From contig JAFKAC010000069.1 in assembly GCA_025766275.1 (NCBI GenBank), forward strand, positions 186,001 through 250,000: DNA of 64,000 bases, read 5' to 3'. The stretch is from Lactarius indigo. Lineage: Eukaryota > Basidiomycota > Agaricomycetes > Russulales > Russulaceae. How positions within the stretch are numbered: the first letter of the stretch is position 1; the number at the start of each line of letters is the position of its first letter. The notes beneath the pieces were generated by a model that saw nothing but the letters and a program-made list of their open reading frames with translations, was not told the origin of the DNA and ran no database searches. The position numbers were made by a program, and so were the translations under genes. This document shows positions 47,914-58,181 of this stretch, one piece after another.

Positions 47914-50900
47914 ACCCATCGGCCTGGGTGAGGGCTTTAAATTGTAATTCTGTAATCATGACGCGCTTTCGCTCCCTTCGAATTCCAGTCTCGATCCGCA
48001 CGAATTACCGAATGGCCGACATAAGAGCATTGGTGGACTCCGGAGCCACCGACAACTTCATGCATCCCAACTTCGCAGCAAGAATGGGCATAGGCACCCA
48101 ACCCCTGACCCAGCCGCGAAAAATTTGGAACATAGATAACACCGAGAACAAAGCTGGGTCTATTACTCACTTCACCGACTTAAATATATACGCCAAAAGA
48201 TATCACAGGACCATGCGCTTCCTTATCACAGATCTCGGAAGTGAGGATATCGTTCTAGGGTATCCCTGGCTGGCGACGTATGAACCAACCATCAACTGGA
48301 GAGACGCGGTTATACACGAGGACGTCATGCCCATCGTGATTAGCACACAGGACAGTCTGGACCGTCACACTGTTATCGCGTCCGCCCTCACTAACGAACA
48401 AAAAGAAGCAATCATCCTGGAGATGGACGAAGAGGACACGTATTTGCGGGCAACTACGTCAACCGAATTAGCCATCAAGGCAAAAACAGAGGAAGAACCT
48501 ACAGAACTGCCGGCGGTGTATCAAGCCTTTCAGAAGCTTTTTAGTGAAGAAGCATCCCAACGATTTCCTCCTGCTCGACCGTGGGATCACGCAATTGACT
48601 TCAAGCCCGGCACACCCTCCGCAATCGACTGCAAAATATACCCATTGACGCAGGAAGAGGAGGGGAAACTCAAGGAGTTTCTGGACGAAAAGCTTCGACA
48701 AGGGTATCTTCGCCCCTCGATCTCCCCGTACGCATCATCATTCTTCTTCGTTAAAAAGAAGGATGGAAAGCTACGCCCCGTACAGGACTATCGCATCATT
48801 AACTCACACACCATACGCAACCAATACCCACTCCCATTGATCCAAGACCTCATCTACGACCTCAGCAACGCCTATATCTATACAAAACTCGACATTCGCT
48901 GGGGGTACAATAATATCCGCATACGAGACGGCGATCAAGAAAAGGCCGCATTCAAGACCAAGTTCGGACTCTTCGAACCAACAGTCATGTTCTTCGGGCT
49001 CACCAACTCACCGGCAACCTTCCAAACTATGATGAACCATATCTACCGCGACACCATTGCCAAGCATGCACTTCGGGGAACGATCATTCGGGTCTATATG
49101 GACGACATCGGCATCGCCACACGCGAAGGTTCCACATCCGCCGACCACGTTGCCGCGGTCACAGACGTCCTTCGCGTCGCCCAGGACCACGACCTTTATT
49201 TCAAACTTGAAAAATGCCTGTTTCACCAACCTCGGATGGATTACCTGGGGGTAATCCTTGAAAAGGGGGTAACACGTATGGACCCGGTAAAAGTTCGTGG
49301 CATCAAAGACTGGCCAACGCCAACCAAAGTCAGGGACGTACGATCATTTTTAGGGTTCTGCAACTTTTACCGTCTCTTCATCCGAGGTTTCGCAACTCAC
49401 GCACGACCACTCAACCGATTGACGAGGAAGGATGCCGAATGGAAATGGGGAGAGGACGAAGACCACGCATTCAAAACCCTCAAACGACTTGTAACCGAAG
49501 AGCCCGTGCTGGCGCACCCTAATCTACAAGAGCAGTTCGAACTAGAAGTCGATGCGTCAGGATTCGCGGTAGGTGCGGTACTCCTACAAAAGAAAAATGA
49601 TGGTCGCAAGCACCCAATAGGATATTACTCGGCAACGCTCAATGAAGCCGAGCGAAACTACGATATCTACGACCTGGAACTTCTCGCCATCGTCAAGGCC
49701 CTTCGGCACTGGAGACCCCTACTTGCGGGGTCCCCACACAAAATCAAGATATTCTCCGACCACCTCAACCTCCAATATTGGAAAACCCCACAAAAGATCA
49801 GCCGAAGAGTCGCCCGGGAAGTGCTGGAGTTGATGGAATACGACTTCGAGATCCATCACATCAAGGGGAAGAATAACGGCAGGGCAGATGCCCTGTCCAG
49901 ACGGCCAGACTACAACCAGGGCGAAGACGATAACCAAGGTGTGGTCGTCCTACCTCCGGAAGTTTTTGTACGAGTCACTAATGCCGCGCGGGCCTCGGAA
50001 ATACACCCACTGTTGCAACAACCGAGACGAACCCAGGATCCAACCACCATCAAGGCGTGGGTCGACGCCCACCAGCTGAAGCAAATTGAAGGAGAATGGT
50101 ATAAAGACGGAAAGTTGGTAATTACTGGACCCATGACCACTTACCGTGCCATAATACACGACCATCACGACCTGCCCGTTCACGGACACCCCGGTATTAG
50201 TAGAACGCAGCGGATCGTCGAACGACACTACTGGTGGCCGCGCCTTCGACGGGACGTGTACGAATATGTGGTAGGGTGCGCCGACTGCCAACGGAACAAG
50301 GTCAATACAAGACCGACCCGCGCGCCACTACATCCCATCACTGCAGCAACGGACGCCCCCCCCTTTCACACTATCGCATTGGACTTCATTACCAAACTAC
50401 CGGCGTCCCAATCCCATGACAGCATCCTCACCATCACAGACCACGACTGCAGTAAGGCGTCAATATTCATCCCGTGTAATGAAGAGATTACAGCAGAAGA
50501 AACCGCCATCCTGTACGTCGATCATGTCTTTAAACGATTCGGACTACCGCGCAAAATTATCAGTGACCGCGATCCCCGGTTTACGTCCAAGTTCACTAAG
50601 GAAGTATGCCGAATCCTAGGCATCAAACAGAACATTTCAACAGCGTATCACCCACGGACGGATGGACAATCGGAACGAACCAATCAGTGGTTGGAACAAT
50701 ATCTGCGGTTCTGGGCTAACGAGCGGCAAGATAACTGGGCAGCCTACCTTCCCATAGCGGAATTCGCTCATAACAACTGGCCCCATGAGCACACGAAACA
50801 ATCTCCGTTCATGCTACTCATGGGCTACAACCCGACTGCCGATTGGGCGGATAAGCCCTCTCCCATTCCGAACGTTATCACCCGACTTACGCAGCTTAAG

Positions 50901-51773
50901 GAGGCGCGACAGCTGGCCCAGACCCTTATCAAGAAGGCCCAGGACAGCTGGGTGAAACACCGAGACACCCCGAAATATCAAATAGGCGACCAAGTGTGGT
51001 TAGAAGGAAAACACCTTCGAACCAATCAACCTACAGCAAAACTCGCGGCGCGACGCCACGGTCCTTTCAAAGTAGTTCAGGTGATGTCCCCGTACAATTA
51101 CCGCCTTGAACTTCCCACGCAGTGGAGCATCCATCCGGTGTTTCACATAGATCTTCTCACACCGTACAAAAGCACGACCATGCATGGTGAAAATTTCCCT
51201 CGACCGCCACCGGATCTTGTGGAAGGGGAAGAAGAATATGAAGTCGAGGCCGTTCTGGACTCACGGCACTTCGGCCGCCGCAAGAAACTCCAATATCTTA
51301 TCAAGTGGAAGGGGTACCCTGACTCGGAGAATCAGTGGGTCGATAAGGACGACGTCTTTGCCCCGGAAGCAATAGAGGCATATCAAGCGGCCCGAACAGC
51401 CGTACTAAGACTTAAAAGCGAAGACGAGGAGTGTCGGGGAGAGTATCATTCCTACCTTCGATCCACTTCTACGTCTATGCCCACCTCTCCTCTCAGACAT
51501 GTCACCACGGCGATCCTCCTCGACCAAGTCGCACAAGACGCCGCCAACCTCATCGAAGACGACGAAGAAACCGTGGTTCAACAGGTCCAGCTCACTCCGT
51601 ACACACCTGCAAACGTGCGAACGGGGCATATCACCGCTCAAGAATGGGCTAGCGTCTTACAGAGATTCCCCGACCCGACTCGCCAGCCCGACGACGACGA
51701 GCAGCAGCATGCCGTCCATCTTCCGAGACGACAACGGCAATCGGGAACCCATTGCCGTCATCCCCCCAGGTGA
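47823..51773 (+). CDS. Element F Pol, core intact, tail frameshifted
   Basis: 1316 codons containing protease DSGATDNFMHP, RT YMDD, RNase H EVDASGFAVGAVL, integrase (HGHPGISRTQRIVERHYWWP, SDRDPRFTS, GQSERTNQW) and chromodomain EEYEVEAVLDSRHFG. Compared with A, 5 bases are missing near 51717 (CATGCCGTC followed directly by CATCTTCC). The frame shifts and ends 19 codons later; the rest of the tail continues in the frame ending at 52632 (RDDNGNREPIAVIPP to SDEQSTWTARDFR). All enzymatic domains remain upstream of the shift. Confidence 0.9.
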   Translation: MAHRSRKRTRRSKRFDTAGLMGKRGFSERLNPSAWVRALNCNSVIMTRFRSLRIPVSIRTNYRMADIRALVDSGATDNFMHPNFAARMGIGTQPLTQPRKIWNIDNTENKAGSITHFTDLNIYAKRYHRTMRFLITDLGSEDIVLGYPWLATYEPTINWRDAVIHEDVMPIVISTQDSLDRHTVIASALTNEQKEAIILEMDEEDTYLRATTSTELAIKAKTEEEPTELPAVYQAFQKLFSEEASQRFPPARPWDHAIDFKPGTPSAIDCKIYPLTQEEEGKLKEFLDEKLRQGYLRPSISPYASSFFFVKKKDGKLRPVQDYRIINSHTIRNQYPLPLIQDLIYDLSNAYIYTKLDIRWGYNNIRIRDGDQEKAAFKTKFGLFEPTVMFFGLTNSPATFQTMMNHIYRDTIAKHALRGTIIRVYMDDIGIATREGSTSADHVAAVTDVLRVAQDHDLYFKLEKCLFHQPRMDYLGVILEKGVTRMDPVKVRGIKDWPTPTKVRDVRSFLGFCNFYRLFIRGFATHARPLNRLTRKDAEWKWGEDEDHAFKTLKRLVTEEPVLAHPNLQEQFELEVDASGFAVGAVLLQKKNDGRKHPIGYYSATLNEAERNYDIYDLELLAIVKALRHWRPLLAGSPHKIKIFSDHLNLQYWKTPQKISRRVAREVLELMEYDFEIHHIKGKNNGRADALSRRPDYNQGEDDNQGVVVLPPEVFVRVTNAARASEIHPLLQQPRRTQDPTTIKAWVDAHQLKQIEGEWYKDGKLVITGPMTTYRAIIHDHHDLPVHGHPGISRTQRIVERHYWWPRLRRDVYEYVVGCADCQRNKVNTRPTRAPLHPITAATDAPPFHTIALDFITKLPASQSHDSILTITDHDCSKASIFIPCNEEITAEETAILYVDHVFKRFGLPRKIISDRDPRFTSKFTKEVCRILGIKQNISTAYHPRTDGQSERTNQWLEQYLRFWANERQDNWAAYLPIAEFAHNNWPHEHTKQSPFMLLMGYNPTADWADKPSPIPNVITRLTQLKEARQLAQTLIKKAQDSWVKHRDTPKYQIGDQVWLEGKHLRTNQPTAKLAARRHGPFKVVQVMSPYNYRLELPTQWSIHPVFHIDLLTPYKSTTMHGENFPRPPPDLVEGEEEYEVEAVLDSRHFGRRKKLQYLIKWKGYPDSENQWVDKDDVFAPEAIEAYQAARTAVLRLKSEDEECRGEYHSYLRSTSTSMPTSPLRHVTTAILLDQVAQDAANLIEDDEETVVQQVQLTPYTPANVRTGHITAQEWASVLQRFPDPTRQPDDDEQQHAVHLPRRQRQSGTHCRHPPR
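47895..47935 (+). promoter_or_regulatory. -1 frameshift signal of element F
   Basis: GGGTTTT 47895-47901 in gag phase, 6-nt spacer, hairpin core ACCCA/TGGGT, gag stop at 47911-47913. Same as element A. Confidence 0.7.
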
Positions 51774-52222
51774 CGACCTCATCGGCACGCGGGGAATTCT
51801 CCCTGCCGATCGCCCCCTCGAAGACCCAACAGGAGTTAGAAGCAGCGGAGGATTGGCAGAGAGTGGCGAAGGAGTGGGCCGCCGAACAGTTACGCTTGGC
51901 GCAGAGGAGATTGAGCGAGTTGCGAGAGCGCAGGCAGCGCTCTCTCACGACGAGGCTCACGTTGACGACGAGGATTACTACCCGGTCAGACACCCCCTCC
52001 TTCGAACGCACAGCCACCCTACTAATCCCCGAATCACCCCTTGGCTCGTTCACACCGACGGAACCGCCATGTCTCGAGGACGTGTGCGATTGCCCGGCGT
52101 CGCACTTCACACCCCCATCACGCACGACGACGACCCCGCGCAGGTCCTTGCGCCTGAGGGGTTCCGGGCGAATCGACAGCCCCATTACATTCACTTCCCC
52201 ATCACCGGACCCGACGGCGTAG
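51499..52222 (+). pseudogene. ORF3 of element F, broken by the 5-bp deletion
   Basis: Start MSPRRSSSTKSHKTPPTSSK at 51499 is almost identical to element A. After the deletion near 51717 the original frame continues as the stretch ending at 52222, with EDWQRVAKEWAAEQLRLAQ and end SPSPDPTA. Start and stop positions match A. Confidence 0.45.
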
Positions 52223-52662
52223 AGAGGAACGCCAGTCACATACAAATCGTCGGAGGTGCGAATCCCTTTGTGCTGGGACTCATTCCTGGTTCCCCTCACC
52301 TCTACGGCAAACCCCTCTACGCTCACCCGATGCTATCGGCTGCGGGACGCGCCTTCATCGCTCACGAGGACCTGGTCATCCTGGCCTCGGACAAGATCAC
52401 GGACCGAGCACTGAACCGCATCGGGGACGAGTCCCTGACGGCGGAAGTGACACGTTACCGCGCGGCCGCGTACGAAGAAGAACGGCTCGCAGCCCGCATC
52501 CGCCAACTCCAGGCCATGCGGCTGTCGGCGAGGGACGACAAGGCAGATTGTATCTATCGGCTCGAGAGGGCTAACGTGTTTGAGAGGATCAGCGACGAAC
52601 AGTCCACGTGGACGGCGCGAGACTTTCGGTGAGTCTGGGGTCTCACGCTGAAAGGAGGGTGA

Positions 52663-53115
52663 TGTTACGATTCTGCACACTGAACCCTTACTGTACCGGT
52701 TGTGGCTACGGCTGTAAGGTATATTAGTCACGGACTCGGAGTTTACGATAGGAGTTAGGCGTTGGAGGTGACTCGATCCTAGTACAGGTAGTAGTAGTAT
52801 TAGGATTGCGGTACTTACGCGATACGTTGGACGCTACGATACGGTGACTCATAGCAGCGCTTGAAAGCCTGCTCTTCTTGTATTTAAGATAGTCGTAGAA
52901 GACCAAGACACGCCATCTTGGTCTTCTTCAATCGTCACTTCTTGTCTCCTTCTGTCTTATCCCTTCTCGTCGCGTCTTGACAAAGGGACGCTGCCATCGA
53001 ACTCCTAGTGTCTGCGAACATCTAGAACCCGCCTTCGAGCCATACGCCTTTAAGCGTGATTAGCCGAGTCGCCCTATTTGAGCTCAAGTCGAGCTAACGT
53101 CGTGACGGCGTTACA
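52663..53115 (+). repeat. Element F 3' LTR
   Basis: 453 bp, preceded by GAAAGGAGGGTGA. One difference from the 5' LTR. Confidence 0.93.
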
Positions 53116-54076
53116 GTACGCCCTGGTCCACATCAGTTCTCACTCTGTTGTGTGCCAGGTAAAGTCCCTCTCCTGTAATACCATTATCAGTTCTCACTCT
53201 GTTGTGTGCCAGACAACCTCCTGCTTCACTTTGCTTGCATTCCCTGTTTGTCATGAACTCCCCTGTGACCTTTCCTTTTTTTCTGTCCTTATCTGATCCA
53301 TTTCTTTTCTTAGTAGTCACCTTCTGAAACCTATGCTTCCCCTTATCTGATTGTTCTAGCACCTTCTGTGCTATTCTTGTCCACCCTTCTCCTGCCTTGC
53401 TGGCATGACACCATCTTGCACGATATTGACACCATCTTGCCAGCACATTATCCTATCTATAGCAACCAGAAGCACTATGCGCTCAGGCGCAATCCTGTAC
53501 TATATAAGGAACCCTGTAGTGCGCCTTAGCTCCTTAGCTTTGGCTTAATCAACTATCTGCGTTGTATCTCCCATTGACTCCTTGAGTGCCTCAGTTCTTT
53601 CAGCACTCAAGCCCTTGACCCAGAACCTCTGACCCTTGACCCTTATCCCCTTTGGGTCATTCCCCTCTCAGCCTCTGTGCAGGCTTCCCCTTGACTTCGC
53701 TCTCATCCTCCTCTTGTCTTACTGGTCAGCCCAGCGACACGTGACCTTTGGACTTAGGCCACCGAGCTCGTCCATCGCTACAGACTCAGTCACCTTAACG
53801 CAAGGGGCTGTTACAGAAGGACCTTCCCACCTCAGCGTAGGGGGATTGCCACAGACTCAGCTACCTCAGCGTAGGAGCAGTTGCAGAGGACCTTAGGAGT
53901 TGTTGCACACAGTGCCAACCCAACTTGGCTGTCGACTGCCATGTGACAGGAAGCCATTACAGAAGACCGCGCCCCCGCAGAGGCGTGACACTGTTGCTGC
54001 CTTTCAGCCAACTTTGATATCTCACCACAGTCTCCTTTGTCACTGTGAGTATCATCTCTATGTGTGCTGTTCATCA

Positions 54077-54467
54077 CAAACCAGGGGTATCCAAAGATCA
54101 TTCTGTCTTCTCCTAGGCTGGTCATGAAGAATTTGGAAAGGAGTTTCCTCTTCTCCTCTTTTTATCCATAACTGGCATGTTTCCATCATGGTGCCATCTT
54201 GTTCAGTGATCCATCTACACTTCAGACCAATCTGGGTGGTTTTAGAGGAGTGGTTCCTAACCCAAGTTGTTGGATTAGATTTCAGTCAATTAGGTTGTCT
54301 GTTGCACCGCTGTCTAGCAGTACAATTATGCGAGCTTCTTTGTAGTAAAGGCAAACGAGGACTTTGATTGTCATAGCACTATTGCAAACACTATACATTG
54401 AATTGGCCTCTCTGTCAGCTCTCACAGGTCGGCATCGCAAAAATCCTGGTCTAAGGCATAGTAGCAT
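54077..54467 (-). pseudogene. Element E protease remnant
   Basis: Frame 54467-54282 contains LLDSGATDNLID and then a TGA where CGA would read on to NLIQQLGLG. Later SLGEDRMIFGYPW leads into the G insertion. The frame is -1 relative to gag and overlaps its last 46 nt, so E too probably used a -1 shift; a run of five T (GATTTTTGC) lies there but does not form a standard heptamer. Confidence 0.75.
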
Positions 54468-55486
54468 CTCTTTTTGTCCTCAGTCATGCCTTGGACAAGT
54501 GCATGGGCTTGTCGGACTTTGTCTTCAGTTGTGGTAGCAGCCACCGATGAGGTGCTTGCTTCTGGGGTGTAAGGGGGTGCAGTGTCCACTTCTTGGGTGT
54601 CTGTGGCTCTGGCTTTGGTTTGGTTGGTGGTGTTTTGTCGTTGGCAGTTCCTAGCCATGTGTCCTTGTTGTCTGCACTTGAAGCAGTGGCCTTCTTTCAT
54701 AAGGGCTTTCTTTTCTTCTTCGGTGAGCTTCTTAAAGGGGGTAGAGGTGGTGGCATCTACATCCATCGCATTTGGGTCTCGCTTTGGTCGTCCTTGGTGG
54801 ACGTTCTGGGTTGGTCCTGGGTTTCTATTCCCTGGTCTGACTTTTAGCAGCTTCCAGCGTTGGTGTTCTGCTCTGGCAGTGGTTTGCCACTCGTCCATGG
54901 TGTTTGGAATAGTGGTTCGCATAAGGCAAGCACAATACAGTCCTGTGGGTAGTCCTCTTTTGAACAATTCCACTGTTCCAGGGGCATCTCTTGCCCATCC
55001 TGCTATTCCTGCAAGGTGTTCAAAGTCGAGGATGTAACTGTCCAATGCTCCACCCTGCATTGTCAGACTGATGAGCTTCTGATAGGCTCTTTCTTTGTTT
55101 AGAGTGTCGGTCCAGTCTCTGTTGAAGGTGTTGAGAAAGCCGTCCCAAAGGTCTTTGCTGTTTTTGGTGAGGGCTTTGGTGGGGTCTGCTAGTGCTGCTT
55201 CCATGTCATCTTTGGTTTGGTTGACCCATAGTTGTACACCAGGTCCTTTGAACATTGTGAGGGCAAATAGTACTCGTGCATAAGGTTCTTTGATGAGTCC
55301 ATTTTCGCTGTTTAACTTGATGTATCGCAGTAGTTCTCTTTTGAACTGACCACTCTCTGTTCTGTCTCCGGTGAACGGAGTGGGGGGTGCTCCTTTGAGT
55401 CCTCCTGAGCTTGTTGTTGGTGTTCCCCCTGTTCCGGTGCTTGAGCCGGTACCTGTGCCAGTGCCTGTGGTGTTTACAGCTGACAT
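54422..55486 (-). CDS. Element E Gag (AUG-started part)
   Basis: 354 codons from ATG (MSAVNTTGTG). Contains a capsid-type domain (FTGDRTESGQFKRELLRYI, VQLWVNQTKDDM, LKSFKRGL-like ELFKRGLPTGLY) and a CCHC zinc knuckle CFKCRQQGHMARNC. No stop. The same frame continues upstream of the ATG, see next feature. Confidence 0.85.
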   Translation of the reverse strand: MSAVNTTGTGTGTGSSTGTGGTPTTSSGGLKGAPPTPFTGDRTESGQFKRELLRYIKLNSENGLIKEPYARVLFALTMFKGPGVQLWVNQTKDDMEAALADPTKALTKNSKDLWDGFLNTFNRDWTDTLNKERAYQKLISLTMQGGALDSYILDFEHLAGIAGWARDAPGTVELFKRGLPTGLYCACLMRTTIPNTMDEWQTTARAEHQRWKLLKVRPGNRNPGPTQNVHQGRPKRDPNAMDVDATTSTPFKKLTEEEKKALMKEGHCFKCRQQGHMARNCQRQNTTNQTKARATDTQEVDTAPPYTPEASTSSVAATTTEDKVRQAHALVQGMTEDKKRCYYALDQDFCDADL

Positions 55487-56113
55487 GATGAGTGTTGGCT
55501 GTGGTGTGATGGGAATCTGGGGTGATTTGACTGGGGAAGGTAATCTGATTGGTGGTAGTGGGGCTGGGAATCCTTCTTCTGCTGGGGATGGTTCTATCCA
55601 AATAGGGATAGTGGGACTGGCTTGTGACGAAGCTTGTGTGGGTACTGTGATGTCTAAGCGGTGTTCTGAGGAGTGAGATGGTTCTGAGTGTGATTCTGCT
55701 TCGTCTGAACTGGGTTCTTCTCCTAAGGAGTCTTGTTGTAGTCCGTATGTTCCCCTAGTGTTTCTTGGTGCTGAGGATGATTGTTGTGTTAGTGTTTCTG
55801 GGTTCTGTTCATCTTCTTCATTCCACCAGCCTAGTCCGTCAGCAAATCTTTGTGGTGTGATGTTTATGGCTCTGGTATGGTATGTGTTCTGAAAGTATCA
55901 GAGGATGTACCAGTTGTTGTTGATGAATTCTACTGGTCTGAGTTTGCCTTTGATGAGGCACTTGTAACAAGGTGGTCTGTTTGGTGTTGTGGCCCAGCAA
56001 GCTCCTCTTCCTAATTGACTGCTTTTAATGTGGTGTGGGAGGTCGTCTTGTGTTCTGGTTGTGACTGGAGTCCAATCGTTGTCTGATTCAAAGGTGACAC
56101 TGATGCTAGCCAC
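55487..56113 (-). pseudogene. Element E Gag N-terminal extension (GUG-started)
   Basis: The gag frame reads upstream for 209 codons to a GTG in context ATTGTGGCT, broken only by one TGA (YIL-stop-YFQNTYHTRAINITPQ). It encodes RPVEFINNNWYIL, FADGLGWWNEEDEQNPETL and a Ser/Pro/Glu-rich stretch. RPVEF and the IVA sequence at the GTG also occur in the A-type Gag extension. Suggests E shared the GUG-plus-AUG layout. Two out-of-frame ATG exist here now, perhaps by decay. Confidence 0.45.
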
Positions 56114-56321
56114 AATTGTGGTCTGTTTTGGATGCTGATTTGTGTAATGGGATGGCTGAAGTGGCCTCTTGTGTCAGGGAGGATCCATCGCCCAGCTATG
56201 CTGTCGTTCTGGGTTCTGTGGAGTGTCTGGTTGTTGGCTGATGTGTCCTCTTGGATCATTGCCCACTCTGCTGTGTGGCAGTAGTGTCTTGGGTGTGTTG
56301 GAAGTTGTAGACTTGGCTTAT
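56114..56321 (-). other. Element E leader and primer site
   Basis: Follows the LTR. AAGCCAAGTCT (minus strand, near 56320-56310) is complementary to AGACTTGGCTT inside the LTR near 57222-57212. No gene. Confidence 0.5.
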
Positions 56322-57447
56322 GTTATGCCCTAGCAGGGGCATGGGTTCTGAAGGTTCTAAGTCACACAAGTATCAAGTGAAGACATCTGTTGTCTTATTG
56401 CTATAAAATATGAGTGGCAAAAGTGTGGCACAAGGTGCAGCACTACTCTGTAATGTAGGACTCCTTGTCCAAAGTGTCTAACACTTCTCTACACTTGATC
56501 TTGCTAGTGCACAGAGTATAACAGGTGTGATGCGTTGATATAGTTCAACTGCAAAGACTTTGGAGTGTACTGATTAGGGACTGAGGTAGGGGATGCACAA
56601 GAAGAGGGGAATAAAGTGTTGAAGCGCAGAACTAACAAGCAAAGAATAAGCTTGGACAGCTAGGAGGACAAGTTAACTTCAGAGGTGAAGGGAACTCTAT
56701 TACAACTGCATACCTAGGAGGACAAGTTACTATAAAGAAGCAACGCCTATGAGTAAAGGTATTAAGAGAAGTAAAGAGAAAGGAAACTTACACTTCACAG
56801 GTGAAGGGAACTCTGAAGTGTAGAGGCGAAAACAGCAGTCCTTATATACAGGACGCTTAGCTAATAATGGTCTGTGCACACTGGTGACTCAAACACAATA
56901 CAGGTGGTCTGTGCACCAGAGGGAGAAACGCCATTGGATGGCAGAGAACAATAGCTGCCTAAAGCAGACAATACCGGTATCTTAACAAATAGAAAGAACA
57001 ATAAGAACCATATATGGTTCTAGCAATAAAGATAAACAAAAGTGGTCCATATGAGTCTGGAGTGTCTATAAGTCCATAAGGGACAGATACCATATATAGT
57101 ATGTGGGCTGACTCAATCAGATCCCACGAGACATGTGACTTTTACAGTCACGTCTCAACATAAAGTGAGGTCACACCAAAGTATGAAGGCAAGGTTGCTA
57201 GATTGCAAATGAAGCCAAGTCTGGCTTCCTACAGTCTATGGTACAGGTTTATATAGGACAAGGTTCCAAACAACATGAACACAAGTCCACACTATCAAAG
57301 AGACCAAACAGAACAAGGAGATATTCAGATCAAAGGAAACAGCGCCACTGGTAGCAGTAGCTCCTTTGGTAACAAGGTATAGTACAAAAGGGGAACAGCA
57401 AGGTAGAAACATACTGTGACTGAGGTCCGAAGTGTTGGATCATAACA
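56322..57447 (-). repeat. Element E 5' LTR with promoter
   Basis: 1126 bp, ends TGTTATG/CATAACA (7-bp inverted). On the minus strand TATATAAA (about 57256-57249) lies ~33 nt before AGACTTGGCTT, which forms an inverted repeat with the upstream GAAGCCA. The LTR interrupts a Copia RT fragment; ccaac follows it, but the other copy of the duplication is lost with E's left end. Confidence 0.7.
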
Positions 57448-57545
57448 CCAACCTCATCCCACTCCCATTTCTCCATAAACATCTCCTTTACATTTTGTAC
57501 TAGTGTCCTATCATTGCCCATCAAGACCCCATCATTTATATACAC
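57448..57545 (-). pseudogene. Copia-type RT fragment
   Basis: About 33 codons: VYINDGVLMGNDRTLVQNVK followed by MFMEKWEWDE. This resembles the catalytic YVDD region of fungal Ty1/Copia RTs with YIND in place of YVDD. Cut on one side by E's LTR and on the other by the solo LTR at 57564. Confidence 0.6.
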
Positions 57546-57563
57546 TCTTACAATTCAAGTCGA

Positions 57564-57987
57564 TGTTGTGAACACTTACTACTTACCATGTGGTATGGGT
57601 AGTAGGGCGTAATCTGCCATGGACTTGGAGTGCGTCAGTCACAAGTAGTAGTTAATGACTCCATCCTAGTAGTAGTTGTACTAGGGTTTGCTGTATTTAC
57701 ATGACTCATTGGATGCTTTCAGACGGTGCTTCAAAGCCCATCTCTACTTGTATTTAGGATACAGCAAGAAGACCAAGACATGCCATCTTGGTCTTCTTGA
57801 ATTCGTCACCTGTTTCTAAAATTCCTCTTCGCCTTTTGTCCAAACCACTTTTGTGATAGGTGCCTGCAAGCGTCCTTTGTGCCTTCAACCATTACCTGAG
57901 TCACATTCCTTCAAGCTTTGTACATTTTCTAAGTTGTGCTGCCTTATCATTCAGCTCAAGTCAAGCTAACATCGTGACAGCGTTACA
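57564..57987 (+). repeat. Decayed solo LTR related to families A/F
   Basis: About 424 bp. Shares GAAGACCAAGACATGCCATC-type hairpin, TATTTAGGAT and the end AGCTCAAGTCAAGCTAAC...GCGTTACA with A/F LTRs, but most CpG sites are lost. CACTCTTA occurs just outside both ends (57543 and 57990), not adjacent to the termini, so the insertion footprint is blurred. Confidence 0.7.
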
Positions 57988-58181
57988 TGCACTCTTACCA
58001 CTACCTTTAGTCTCATCTACTCAATCCTGGCTGAGACCAACCCAGCTTGTCCCCCACAGTGTCTTTCCACTCATGTAGCTGCTCAACATCCTCATATTGC
58101 TATACACCCTGCCTATCTTCCCCATACACATTCCTAGGTTGTCAACCCACTCTTCTTTCCCACCCACACCAATAGAGAGGT
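57988..58181. other. Spacer, no gene seen
   Basis: Probably more of the Copia remnant or flank; no convincing coding sequence. Confidence 0.3.

Larger units (their letters stand above)
45450..53115 (+). mobile_element. Element F: chromodomain Ty3/gypsy, family of A
   Basis: 7666 bp with 453-bp LTRs (45450-45902, 52663-53115) that differ at one base, a CpG transition (45645 T, 52858 C). Perfect duplication gtacg (45445-45449 and 53116-53120). gag has one nonsense codon and pol a 5-bp deletion in the tail. Closely related to element A throughout. Confidence 0.95.
45054..54076 (+). repeat. Solo LTR G (1.35 kb), split by element F
   Basis: After removing F, 1352 bp with TG...CA ends (TGTTGATAAG...TTCATCA) and a perfect 5-bp duplication caaac (45049-45053 and 54077-54081). 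Excision restores E's coding sequence GYPWFEHKNPDIDW. TATATAAG near 53501 suggests plus orientation. No coding sequence recognised in it. A 27-bp direct repeat lies at 53132-53158 and 53186-53212. Confidence 0.75.
20368..57447 (-). mobile_element. Element E: old Ty3/gypsy element hosting the nested insertions
   Basis: Pieces on the minus strand, after removing insertions, are: 5' LTR 56322-57447, gag 56113-54422, protease 54467-54077, RT first half 45053-44341, RT second half 20842-20368. Junctions close exactly: removing G plus one caaac rejoins GYPW-FEHKNPDIDW; removing D plus one ccatg rejoins RPLMDKYPRELFVYMDD. The RNase H, integrase and 3' LTR are missing at the left side (boundary with LTR K at 20367/20368). 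Protein sequences are far from the A-D families. Confidence 0.8.

Noticed and set aside
57564..57987. Clean solo LTR with CACTCTTA as target duplication
   Set aside because: The repeated CACTCTTA is not adjacent to the LTR ends; 12 extra bases lie between on the left.
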